From Eutreptiella sp. 'Long Island Sound 2002' (taxonomy: Eukaryota > Euglenozoa > Euglenophyceae > Eutreptiales > Eutreptiaceae), in contig OZ038382.1 in NCBI GenBank assembly GCA_964036045.1, forward strand, positions 77,723,918 to 77,787,917: DNA of 64,000 bases. The letters are read 5' to 3'. Positions 22,272 through 33,329 of this stretch are shown piece by piece. A program made the position numbers and the translations under genes. The notes under the pieces were generated by a model. That model did no database searches. It saw only the letters and a list, made by a program, of their open reading frames with translations, and was not told where the DNA came from. The stretch's first letter is position 1. The number at the start of each line of letters is the position of its first letter.

Positions 22272-25200
22272 AGCTACCCCACATGCCAAAGAACACCTTG
22301 ACCTACACTCGTCGACACACGTTCATCGCGGTACTGACATGTACGATGAGTCCGAAACGGAAGATGGTATCACCGATGAGGAGTGCAGCGATATGGAGAT
22401 TGAGTACATTTCGTTGCCGAAACTCAAAAGAGAGATCAGTCGATCTGATCACACGGGAGATCACGTCTTTCTGTGCTGCATGCCTCGACCAGCAGTGCCA
22501 GTGGATCAAATGTATAAGATGCAAGCCAGTGATGGCAATGATGACGGGCTTGACCCCGTACGACGCAAACTGCCGAATTGATTACACAAGTGGGCGGCCC
22601 TCTATGACCAGGAGAAAGCGGAGTATGGAGACCTACCTCCGTACCGACCTGGAAGAGATCATCAAATACGCCTCGATTCGGAAGACAATCCACCGTGGGT
22701 ACACCCTTACAAAATGGATCTGAGCCAACTAGATGAACTTCGACGACAATTGGACAAGTTGCATCGATCTGGTCGGATCAGACCATCCTCGAGTCCATAC
22801 GGAGCGGGTTGCCTACTGGTGAAGAAAGCGAATGGTAAATGGCGCATGTGCGTCGACTACCGAGCGTTGAATACGCGAACTGTGCGAGATTGGCATCCTT
22901 TGCCATCGATCCAATCCATCTTGAGTACACTGGGGGGTTCTACCGTGTTCTCGAAGATCGACTTTGTTAGTGGGTTCCACAAGATCCGAATCCAAGACAA
23001 AGATATGGAAACAACCGCCTTCAACACACCATTTGGCGCCTTCGAGTGGGTTGTAATGCCCTTTGGCCTCTGTAATGTGCCGTCAACGTTCCAACGCGTC
23101 GTGAATGATGTCCTTCGAGACCACTTGGGGATCTTTGTATGGGTGTACATCGACGACATCCTCGTCTCCTCCAAGGATGCGGATGAACACCAACGACATC
23201 TCGATTTGGTACATGAACTACTCCGCAAACACCGGCTCTTTCCCTGCATCGATAAATCCACATTCTTTCAGAGTCGAGTATCCTTCTGTGGGTACATCAT
23301 CGACAAAGATGGAGTACACATGGACCCCGAAAAGATCAAGGTCATTTGAGGTTGGCCTCCGCCAACTACGGTTCATGAAGTTCGACAATTTATTGGATTG
23401 TGTGGATTTTACCAGCAGTTTGTCGAAGGGTTCCAAGCTGTCGCAGCCCCTCTGACTGCGATGTTTAAAGCAGACTTCGAGTGGGAATGGATAGCCGTCC
23501 ATCAGGCTTCCTTCGACAAGCTGAAGCAGGCGATGATCAGTGCGACACATCTCAGTGCTCTTGACCCTCGACAGCCGTATCACCTGTAGACAGACGCTTC
23601 GAAAGACTGCGTGGGTGCTACGCTGGCGCAACGATGTGCGCACGGAAAGTACAAGGGACATTTTCGACCTATTGCCTTCATGTCACGGAAAATGCAGCCT
23701 GCCGAAACTTGATACCCGATTCGAGAACAGGAGTGGTTGGCCATGATATTAGCCTTGGAACAGTGGTTTCACCTACTTCGAGGACCGCAGCAGGTACACG
23801 TGCACACTGACCACGAAAGTCTTCGATATCCCAAGACATGTCCTCGACCGCTGACACCACGGCAAGCACGATGGTCCCAATTCCTCGAAGAATACAACCT
23901 GACGTTGTGGTATGTACTGGGCCTCGAGAATCCTGCGGCAGACGCCTGCTCCCGTCTGACTTCGCAACAGTTGATGGATATCGAAAGTGCCACACGTACA
24001 CGGGCTTTCGCAATTCCCCTGGTCGAAAATTGGGCTTCACCGGAAGGAGAACCTGTCAATGAGTTCCTACGTGTACTCCAAGACTCTTTCCCTCATGACG
24101 AGGTGTGGCCCCAGCCGCCCGACCACCTGTACGTTCCGCTTCGAAGCGGACGCTCCGTGGGGAAGGATCCTGACGCTGATGAACTTGCGGAGCCAGCCCC
24201 CCAATTCGACACCGAACCCGCCGTCGAGCCGGAGGACCTGGAGCCGCTACCATGAACGAAGACTGTCGAGCCGGAGGACCTGGGACTGGAGCCATTGCCA
24301 AGGGACGAGATCATGGCTGAGGATTCACACCAACCAGACATGCATCTCGATGAGGCTGGCAATGAGCCAGACACACCTGCCGACACCGACGACCTTCCCC
24401 ATGTGAGCATGGATCGCCCTCTTCGAGTCACTTTTGGCAATGAACTTCGATATGCACCGACCATGGCACAGCTGATTCGCTGTCGACGTCATTGTGATGG
24501 CACATTACAATCAGTTCCCTTGCCGAAGGTTGGGTCGAACACGCCGTACCCTTCGAGTCTTAAAGGTACGCACCGCCGAGTACATCGACATTATCAGTGC
24601 AAAGACCTGACTTCGACAGCTGTGTGGGCAGCAGCCTATCGAGAAGACCCACGGACGAATCACATCTACGAAGTCGCGGTTGGAAAACCTGCGGCACGAC
24701 ACCAGCTTCGAGATGCCAAGTTGTCCTTCGATGATGGCAAATTCTTTCATTTGTCGATGATGGGCAAACGTGTGCTTGTTCCTCGAACACTGGTTACGTC
24801 GATTGTGGCTATGTATCACGAGTCGGAGTTCTATGGCCATTCAGGTGTCCTTCGAAGCATGGCCCTGATTAAGCGCGACTACGTATGTTCGCACCTCCGA
24901 CACTACGTCGAGCAATACATACTAAGTTGCGATGTCTCTCAAGCGGCGAAATCAAGACGAGTGGACACTGCCAGGGTGCCAAGACCATTGCCGGTGCCCG
25001 ACACCAAGTGGCACAGTGTGTCCATCGATTGGGTTTCAGGATTGCCGCCAACCACAAGGGGCCATGACGCAATTATGACTGTAGTCGACGGACTCTTCAA
25101 GCGTGGAATGTTCATCCCCTGTCGCAAGCATATGACAGCCGACAACCTTATCTATGTGTTCCTGCGTGAAGTAGCTCGACTGAAAGGATGCCCTCGACAA

Positions 25201-26040
25201 ATTGTTTCTGACCGAGACAAGCTATTCGAGTCTCAGGCGTGGAAGGAGTTGGCTCAGCGTTTCAAGATTGAGATGCATCAAACAGTGGCCAACCGCCCTC
25301 GAGGCAATGGTCTGGCGGAGCGCAGCAACCAGTCGATCCTCCAGTGCCTGCGTACACATGGCATCTTCGGCAACAATGAGTGGGATGTCGACCTCCTGTT
25401 TGCCGAAATTCAGTTCAACAACCTGACATCCAATAGCCTTCGGCTATCCTCTTTCGAGATGGATGAAGGACGAACACCCCATTTTCCATTGGATTTTCCC
25501 CGAATGACTTCTCATCCACATGAACCATCGACTGTGAATGATTACATGCAACGGGCAGAAGGTACCTTCGATTCTGTGCGTGCAATGCTTGCCGAAGAAC
25601 GTCGACGCCAGATGCATGTGGTCCTGCAAATGGACCGACACGTTCGAGTGCCTGAAGTTGGTGAACGATGGTGGGTGTTGGTACCGGAATATCGACATAA
25701 AGGGAAACTCGATGTTGTCTGGTGCGGCCCTGACAAAATTCTCGAGGTACTGAACAAGGGCGAGAATGTGAAACTGGACATCCCTGCCCCCTTTCATGGG
25801 TTGCGAATTTTCAATCGGGACAGCATAAAGCCTTACGTCCATCGAGAGGGACAGCCGGTGTGGGAGTTCCCGATGCCCCCTGTCAGAAGTGGAGAATCCC
25901 CTCAACGTGTCAAGATTGTGGCTAGACGTGGAGTGGGATCCAAAAAGCGCCGCACATTCTTGTACCGTTGTGAATGGGATGACGACACCATGGTCTTGGG
26001 AGTCGAGCAAGGCTCTAGAGGAGGATCCTGTGTACCTTGA
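22272..26040 (+). pseudogene. A3 pol: RT, RNase H, integrase and C-terminal domain
   Basis: One frame carries nearly all domains. RT (22,714-23,349) has YIDDILVSSKD. RNase H (about 23,590-23,990) is complete here, unlike A2. Integrase is within 24,295-26,040, with zinc site and DDE triad (SIDWVSG, VSDRDKLF, GLAERSNQ). The second zinc cysteine pair reads CDVSQ instead of CDVCQ, so the zinc site is damaged. Stops: TGA 22,579, TGA 23,347, TAG 23,587, a TGA near 23,717 and a TGA at 24,253. The protein continues past integrase with a basic stretch (KKRRTFLYRCEWDDD) that could be a reduced chromodomain; that reading is tentative. Confidence 0.85.
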
Positions 26041-26102
26041 GTTCCTTCGACTCCACCCTGAGTAACCTTACTCTTCTCTGCAGCGTGGTTTTTGGAAAAC
26101 TC

Positions 26103-29100
26103 ATGCGGGGTTCCGGGTCGATCGCCGGAGCCTCCGCCTATGGTACTACATCCCGGACGCCCCAAACTTCCTCTCGACCTCCACCTTCTTTAGCATCACC
26201 GTCGAACGTCATCGATGTTGACGCGATTAACGACAACGTTGGTGCCGAACCCCCAGCAAGGACGACTTCAACTGGCCGCTGTTTGTCGGTAGCATCAGCG
26301 CCAACCCGCTGGAGTCGACCTCTCGATCCATTTGAACAGCCGAACTACAGCCAGTTGGCATATGCTGGGAGCTCGAAAGGAAAAGGAGGCCCGTCCAAAG
26401 GAGGCAAGAAAGGTGTGTTCTATCGCGGAGAACTTGCAGGAATAGCGCCGAGTGGACTACCCGTCGTATCAGGAGGCGCCACAGGCCTGGAAGTGCTCGA
26501 GATAGCCCTGGCCAACTGGCCTGTTCTGGAACCGACCCAGGGAGGGACCCCACCCGACATGCAGCCAGAAGTCTGTAAGTTGTACGGGCCCCCGCCCCCG
26601 GTCGATGCAGAATACTTTCGAGAGCGGTGCTCGAGCCCTGATTTGTTCGATTCTGATGAAGATCTTGCTTGCTACACGGGATACGACAACTGATTCCCCT
26701 TCCTCTGCTCAGCGCCTGGATGGGTCGACAGTTCTCGGACATTGAGGCCGAACACCTGGACATCAAGGCCATCCAGGGACGGACCGTCGTGGGGACCGAA
26801 TACCGGAGAGCCGAATGACTCCAGCTATAACAACAACGATGAAGCTGCCCCCAAAGACTGGGTCGAACAATCCTGGCAGTCAAATGCCCCGAGAACGCAA
26901 GGTTCTACTTGAACGAACCAATGCGACTCCTATTACTACAACGACGACGATGAACCCTGGCTGGAGTCCGACGACAAAGAGGAACATACGTACGAGCCCT
27001 CAGCGTTCGACGCCACACAAAGTTGGTCGACACCACCGCCCAGCTACGATTCTGTGCCGGTGCCAGAATTGATGTGGCAGCCCTATAACATGCCGCAGTA
27101 CAACCATGAAATCGAAACCGTCGAACAACTCTGACACTTGGGTACGTTCAAATTGAAGCCACCCTATCGATTTGGGAAACACGAGGATGATCCAATGAAA
27201 ACGGAATACACCAAGCTCGAACCATCGGTGCTCACTATTGCGTCGAGGGCCATGGCTGGTCATCCAGGAAGGCACATGTTCCTGCACGAACGACATGCCG
27301 CAGTCGTCACGAAGACGAATGCCACTATCTCCGAGTTAGGCAAGACCATCAACATCGACAGTTGGGGACAAAACGCACCATTCCCTTACGAGCTGGCGCA
27401 AAGCGCTCCTGACACATCTTTCGATGAGCGTGGGAATGTCGGTGGCAAGCCGGGCTACCAGTGGTATACCAAAATCGAAATGGCTTGCCAGAATTTTCGA
27501 GCAGCCCTCGTCGAATGGCGACGCTGCGACGAAGAGCTCGATTGGGGATTCCGACAAAGCCTCTCAGAATATGGCCTGCCGAGTCACATTGCTCGACTCA
27601 ACCGCATTCATCGAGAGATCTCAGGAATCGACGACCTGATAAACGTTGCCGATGGAATCGACCTGATCTTCAGGTATCGACGCCTCTGGACCCGTGACAG
27701 GATGAAACGAGAAGCTCCAGTTGCCGTTTCAATCCTTGGAGTTATTCGCGATCTCAAGAAGGTTTGCCAGGAGAACGACTGGCTCTTCGAAGATTGAGCC
27801 CCCTTTCTCGCGTACAAAGTCGATTTGCTTCTTCGCCGACACCAACTGCGAGGCCTACGAGGCACCTCTCGACTCGGGTATAAGCGGTATGGGTGCGCTC
27901 CACATCGAACACAGGACCTTGCAGTCCAGCTCCAGGAGTACTTTCCACTCGGAGAACAGACCGAACTCTATGCATACAACGCTGTTGCACCAGGTGCCCC
28001 CATCGACCTTGTCCAGTTGGCAACGATTTACCAGACTGGACCCAGACGGCTCGGATACCACGACTTTGATGAGGCAATCCGACGAGTTGCTGCTCTTCAC
28101 TCGTCCAGTGAAGAGTATGTCAACCTCTTCCCTTTCGTAGCCGCAGCTGATTTGGTTCGATGCCTGGGTACCTCAAAATACCTGATAATCCCCTACGAGG
28201 CCGGATAAGAAGGTGGACAACCTTGGAGTCAAGCGGTCGAGTTCCGAAGGAATGTCTATGCTGATGAACAGGAGGAGATCCAGAGAACCGACACGCCTGC
28301 GAGTGACCCGTTCCACCCGGATCCCGTCGACCACAGGTTTTTGTTGGCAGAGTCGAACAGCTATCAGCACCACTTCGACATCCCATTCTTCAAGTACCTC
28401 ACGCCGATCAATGATGATTTCCCGACTGCACATCGACGCAAGGTCAGCTGCCGAGACCAAGTCCTCGAAGCGGTCATTGTTGACACGGCTTTGAGCCCTG
28501 TGACTGCAGAAGCGGTTTGATTCGCTCTGCAGAGTTCGCTTGCTGATGGTCAGTATGTACACCAACACCTCGATCGACTCCAAGAAGAAGGTTCTCAAAC
28601 CGACATGCTTGAGGTCATCGATCGATATGCCCTCGGTCCTGGAGTCGATGACGTCAGTGCCATCATTGTCGTGCGACGACTTTCGATTGCTGACACGCCA
28701 TGGTGGCGAGTCGATACGCGAACTGGTCGGTTCTACCACAGCATGGCCGCTGGTACTGGTTTGAAGGAAACCTATCGATGGACTACTGGTCGACATGACG
28801 GGTACTCCTTCGAAGTCACCAATCGGGCCGATCTGTGGAGAGAGGACGCTTGGAAACCGTCGAACCTTTGGGATTTCTATTCGACCAAGGCACAAACATT
28901 GCGACCTGGACAATTTCGAGCGCTTGCTTGTGAACATGTCTTCGTACTCCAGTATAAGTGCCCCGTCGACGGCCGACCTGGTGATCCCAACCTTCGATTG
29001 CTGAACCATCGATCTGGTATCCTGATTCAGAAGCGTGCCCTCAAAAGCGATATTCGTTGACACTACACGGGTCATGACACCTTCAAGTTCATGGCTGGGG

Positions 29101-29183
29101 TCGAGACACTGAAGGAAGTGCACGAAGTATGTCGACTCCAGGTGGATCGTTCATCCAGGTTTACGTGGGGTACGGACTGCTGA
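26103..29183 (+). pseudogene. Extra post-pol reading frame of element A (ORF3)
   Basis: After pol a single frame, offset from pol, can be followed for about 1,025 codons with seven stops: TGA at 26,691, 26,910, 27,132, 27,795, 28,518 and 29,058 and TAA at 28,206. A local frameshift is likely at 26,700-26,815. The start is low-complexity. The middle has PYRFGKHEDDPMKTEYTK and WYTKIEMACQNFRAALVEWR (27,170-27,530). The end has PWWRVDTRTGRFYHSMAAG and LACEHVFVLQYKCPVDGRPG (28,690-28,980). I see no signal peptide or clear membrane helix, so an envelope role is not supported. It may be a captured host gene or an accessory element protein. No family recognised. Confidence 0.6.
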
Positions 29184-29671
29184 TTCGACATGTCTGTATG
29201 CCAGGTAATGGCTGATTCGACATGTCTGGATGCCAAGTAATGGCTTTTTCGACAGTCTTGATGCCATTAATGGTATGGACTGCCTTCACATGTCCTGTCG
29301 AGTAGACAGATGTATTGGTCGTTTGTCTGCTGGGCAATCAGCTTTGATGGCTGTGCCCAATGTTATGGTATGTTATGGTCCGACGTGCCCACAGCCTTGC
29401 TGTGGGTACAGCGCCTGTGCAGTGTGCCTGACGAAGCTGTCTTCTGCAGCTTCCGCCAAGACACAGCCGTGGCAGAGTCGAACACGGCGTATGAATGAGG
29501 CGCTGACGACAGGTATACCATGACTGCACCTCAGTGTGTAAGTTTCGACCATTGTTATGCTTCTGTAGCCAACAAATGTCCAGGTCCAAAATTTTTTTTT
29601 CTTTCTGGGCCTGCTTTGCAAATTCGACAGTGTTACACCCACCCAGATGAGTGAGACCTTTTCGAGGTCTC

Positions 29672-29684
29672 AAGGGGGGGGTAG
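29672..29684 (+). other. Polypurine tract of element A
   Basis: AAGGGGGGGGTAG sits directly against the 3' LTR. Ty3/gypsy elements use such a tract to prime plus-strand synthesis. Confidence 0.75.
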
Positions 29685-29972
29685 TGTTATGGGTTCGAAC
29701 AGCAGCAGTGCAGCAGCGTGCAAGTCGCAAGTTGCAGTCGCAATCGCACTGCAGTCTGTGAATAATAAAGAAGCATCGAATGCCAACTGTGAATGAGCTC
29801 TGTAAGATACTTTGCTCCCTGAACAGGGTTTATGTCTTTGAGATTGTGTTATTATTGGTGCCCCGTCTAAAGATCGTGCGAGGTTTGTCGATTCAGGATT
29901 TGGGATTTCTGATTTTGAGAAACAAAGAGGCACAGGAGCACAACTCGAGTTCCCAAGAAACAAACCACAACA
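29685..29972 (+). repeat. A element 3' LTR
   Basis: 288 bp, TGTTATGG to CCACAACA, the same length as the 5' LTR and about 8 per cent divergent. It is followed by CTTT and then by B1 gag sequence. Confidence 0.85.
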
Positions 29973-30297
29973 CTTTGCCTTTGCCACCTTGGCCTTTGCC
30001 ATTGCCCTTGGACGTGTTCTGGCCACTGTCCTTGTTGGCGTTGCCCTTGCCACTGCCCTTGCCACTGGCTTTTTCGGTCTTAAGCTTCGCCGACAGGCGT
30101 TTCTTTTGGTAGCACTTGTCCTTGTAGTGCTTCCTCTTACCACATAGCGCACAGGTGATTCGTCCGGCAGCTTGGCCTTGCCATCGGTGTTGGTCTCCTG
30201 CTTCTTCCCCTGGACCACGAAGCAGTTCCGCTGGTTGCAGTCAGGGGCATGAAGCACCCAGTCCTGCTCATCTCTGGCATCACACCAGAAGAGGTCC
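29973..30297 (-). pseudogene. B1 gag zinc-knuckle fragment
   Basis: On the minus strand it reads LFWCDARDEQ, then HAPDCNQRNCFVVQGKK, then (in a shifted frame) a CX2CX4HX4C knuckle CALCGKRKHYKDKC, followed by Gly/Lys repeats. It is colinear with B2 gag at 38.6-38.9 kb. The upstream two-thirds of gag is absent: coding begins directly after the LTR end at 30,297, with a short TTCTGG sequence present at both the LTR edge and the gag site. Element A entered at 29,973 (CTTT duplication), and the rest of this gene is at 3,306 and leftward. Confidence 0.8.
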
Positions 30298-31082
30298 AGA
30301 AAAGTTTATACTGATTTCAACACTGTGTTTTTGCCTCTCCTGCTGCTTGCTGCTGCTGTAGGGTTTCCTGCTGCTTGTTTTTGAAGATGAAAAGCTTTTG
30401 TTTGCTGAAATACAATCAATCCAGGATAGCCCAAACCAGAGATATGCAAGTAGAAGAGAATCAGGATCAAAGCATGGAGAGCTGCAGTGTAAACAGTGAA
30501 AGATGAAAGGATATTCACAGAAACTGCAACTCAGGTCAAATTGGATTGCATATTCACAAAGATAGCTGAAATGTTTTGGAAAAGAGTTGGAAAACTGCCC
30601 CATGGTCACTCTATCTCCGTAGTGCCATCTCAGGAGATGTGCACTCTTTGTTTTGGGTCCCATATGTGCTGAGGTGGCAGGGCATGTGGCGATGAGGTCA
30701 CTGCCATGTCACATGGGATCTTCCTACTTAGCTAGGCTGACCGGAAATTGAACCCAGGACCTCTCAAAAAGAGGTGCCCAGCCCCCTAGGGTACATACCA
30801 CTAGGACAGCTAAGAATTCATGGAAAAACATAGATAAATTCATAGGCTCTGCCCTGGATATGTCAGTTCTCAGTCAACTCAGGAAAAGATGATTTGCCTC
30901 ACATTGAAAGGGGATTCAGGGGTCCACTCCATATCCTGATTGGGTGTTTGGTTCCATAGGTCAAAATGTGTTATCACCACTTTTGGTGGGGCCAATACTA
31001 AGATAGAAATGCCTGGCTGCTCAGTGCATCCCTAATACAACTAGAGTATGCCTCAAAGCATTGGAAAAGCACTTTTTCTTAC
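30298..31082 (-). repeat. B1 LTR
   Basis: 785 bp, nearly identical to the B2 copy (40,874-41,574) and related to B3. On the minus strand it runs from GTAAGAAAAAGTGC to AACTTTTC. Its ends are imperfect inverted copies (AGAAAAAGT and ACTTTTCT) rather than TG...CA. A tRNA-like segment lies at 30,731-30,814. Confidence 0.7.
30731..30814 (-). other. tRNA-like structured segment in B LTR (also 41,301-41,385 and 47,614-47,699)
   Basis: On the minus strand it has a box-A-like CCTAGTGGTA and a strong 5-bp arm ACCTC/GAGGT with loop TTTTTGA. It also has a T-arm-like GGGTTCAATT, and is closed by an inverted repeat CTTAGCT/AGCTAAG (8 bp in B3). The variable loop is too short and the D-arm side too long for a true tRNA. 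It may be a tRNA-derived insert or an RNA signal of the element. Confidence 0.4.
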
Positions 31083-33329
31083 TCCCCCCTTGTGCTGTGG
31101 TGGCCACCACTGTCGCATTTTAGGAAAAAGGGAATTTTTCTTGGCCTTTCCTTGGTTTCCACATCTACTTTAAAATACCTATAGTTTCCCTCACACAGAA
31201 ATATGGGCGCTCACCATGGCTGGCGCTCTTTTGCTGCTCTGTTTGTAACATTTCCTACAGAAGGCTCAGCGCTCATGGCGCTGCCGGGGCTCCTGTGGCT
31301 TGGTTGGGTTAGTTTGGGAGCATGCCAAAACATGTGCATGTGCATCCCACCCTCCAAGACGCAGCGCGACACTAACCCAACGCAAGACCCAATATACACA
31401 CTCGCATGGGTTCTCGTAAACCTGCTGGCAACCTGTGACCTGTCTTAGGTCGAAGGGAGTCGTGGGAAAAATTATATTGCCCCTTGGTGGGGTCTTGGCT
31501 TCTGCTCAGTCTCTCAAGGCTGCTGCGTTTCAGCCCGAACACGGCCTACTCAGCGAGGCTGCGCGTGGGTATCTGCAGAAGCAGGAATGGGAGAATTACG
31601 GACGAATCCACGCAAAAGCGAAGCGACGATACCAAAATCCGTCAAATGACGGCCTAGAATTTTTCTAAGACAACACACCTGAGCAGAATCCAATTGTGCA
31701 TCAGAAGCACATTTTTATAAAAATTATAGTCATCTCTAGATTTTTTCAATCAAGAAATTCCTACGCATAAAAAGGCGGCGCGCAGGAGCGGCTCTTAGCA
31801 GAGCGCCGGAAAATGCAGAAATAATGGCATTATAAACGTATGTCTCACGTAGTCTTGAAAATGACGAGACACACATTAATAAATAAACATACAGATTCCA
31901 CCCACACTAATAGAAGTATCAAAAATTCAAGAATTCGAAAATCAACGAAAAGACTTCAATGAATCAGGTATAAACTACAGGTATGCTCGTCTCGTATGCA
32001 GCATACACATTGCTCGTCTCGTGTCTCCGTGAACGAGTCTTGTAGCAGCGCTAACAACGATAGAACGCGATAGAGGGATTGATTAGAAAGATTGCAGATG
32101 ATTAGAGGTTAGATCAGGGTGATTAGACATACACACAAGTGCATAGCGACGTTTTTCGCTTGCCACCCACTTGCTCTCTCTCTCTCCAGCGGTAGGTAAG
32201 GTGAGTAAGCCCAGGAGGGGCCACCCCCTGGTGGAGTCCGCGATTGTGGGTAAGATGGGCAGGTTTGCCCAAGACATTCATGCATGCTCGTGCATTCACA
32301 CACGCATTAAAGGGTAGGCCACGCGAAGTGCGCACGGTAAACCTTGTTTAGGTTACCCAGGGGCTCCTCGGTACGTTCTTTAAGGGAACCTGAGGAGTCT
32401 CTTAACGCTTGCTTGCTTGACAGGGCGTGTTCGCGGACAGTGTATTATAGGTCACACTGAGAAGCGTATAATACGTGGAGTGTGGCTTGGTTCCTCCGCC
32501 GCAAACGCCTCTTCATTTGCCTTTGCTTTACAGGTCGGCAGGTAGGGTGATTGGTGCAGCAGCATACCATTGTTTTCCTGCCCTGCTAAACGAGGGCGCA
32601 GACCACACAAACAAATAACTCCGCCTCTGCCTCTGGCAGAGCAGGGAGTCCGACTCCATCGACATCTGCGCCGTGCACGCACAAAGAGCACCTCTTCCCT
32701 CCAAGCCCTAGCAGGGGAAACGCGTTGTGGCGTCCCCTGTTAGGCCACAGTTGCTTAGCAGCGCTGTGTTCTCTTGTCCTCTTCACACGAGGGTCGTTAG
32801 GACCCACGACATGTTCTTCAACAACACCCAGTAGAGTGTGCGTGTGGGAGTGGTAGTCTTGAGTGGGGGCTTGCGCCAGTTGCAGAAGTGCTCGCCCACC
32901 AGGATGGTGCCACTGTAGGGTGTGCAGGACCTGCAGTGCGTGTGTCACTGTCCCACCCGTTTCCCGCAATTTCAGCAGGGTTGGTGGGCTGTGGCAGTGG
33001 TTAGGTCAGTGTTTTGGCCATTTAGCAAAACAGCGTTTTCATGCCTTCATAGCTTTTGGCCGCCCCTCCCTGTAGTAGACAGATAGGTAGGGAAAAACAA
33101 TACCTGGATTAGTACGCTGGGTATTCCCCAAAGGTTTTGCGCCAGCACAGAAATTGGGCGCTTAGGGGAGGGGAGACCCGGGGCGTACCCCGTGGCATCA
33201 ATAAGCCAACCCTCCAGGTTTAGCAAGCGTGCAGACTTGGGTATAATTAGGACACCACTTCTGCGGCTTGCTCTCAGGACCTTAGGAATAGCACACTCAC
33301 ACATACGCTTTGGCAGGTAAGGGTAAGGT
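31083..33329. other. Unassigned region between B1 and B2
   Basis: No gene is recognised. A plus-strand frame at 31,435-31,668 (AAARGYLQKQEWENYGR-like end) and a minus-strand frame at 32,586-32,969 are open but match nothing I know. 31,680-32,070 is A/T-rich. A perfect inverted repeat GTATTATA/TATAATAC lies at 32,442-32,449 and 32,467-32,474. The 260 bases left of 33,330 may be the 3' untranslated part of B2. No second B2 LTR is found here. Confidence 0.4.

Larger units (their letters stand above)
3307..29972 (+). mobile_element. Composite Ty3/gypsy retrotransposon A, 26.7 kb, inserted in B1
   Basis: It is bounded by 288-bp LTRs beginning TGTTATGG and ending CCACAACA, with a primer site after the left LTR and a polypurine tract before the right LTR. 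It is flanked by CTTT on both sides. The internal order gag, protease, RT, RNase H, integrase marks the Ty3/gypsy superfamily. Two C-type insertions (4,249-9,801 and 16,009-22,271) split it into A1, A2 and A3, which overlap in A coordinates so that parts of A are present twice. The two LTRs differ at about 22 of 288 positions by eye, so the element is old. It is rich in TCGA and CGA codons, unlike the B elements. Confidence 0.85.
22272..29972 (+). mobile_element. A3 segment of element A (pre-RT to 3' LTR)
   Basis: It resumes A at the equivalent of 12,366 and continues through pol, a long extra reading frame, a polypurine tract and the 3' LTR. It differs from A2 at about 4 per cent of positions in RT by eye. 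It shares with A2 the TGA stops at 22,579 and 23,347, which shows common descent after those mutations. Confidence 0.8.

Noticed and set aside
12000-29060. TGA as a reassigned sense codon in the host
   Set aside because: TGA is the commonest break, but TAA and TAG breaks and frameshifts also occur, and sister copies show CGA at some TGA sites, so decay explains it better.
28173-29123. 316-codon minus-strand frame
   Set aside because: Antisense shadow of the A element ORF3, which has better coding character on plus.
26037-29183. Envelope gene of a retrovirus-like element
   Set aside because: No signal peptide, cleavage site or membrane anchor seen in the post-pol frame.
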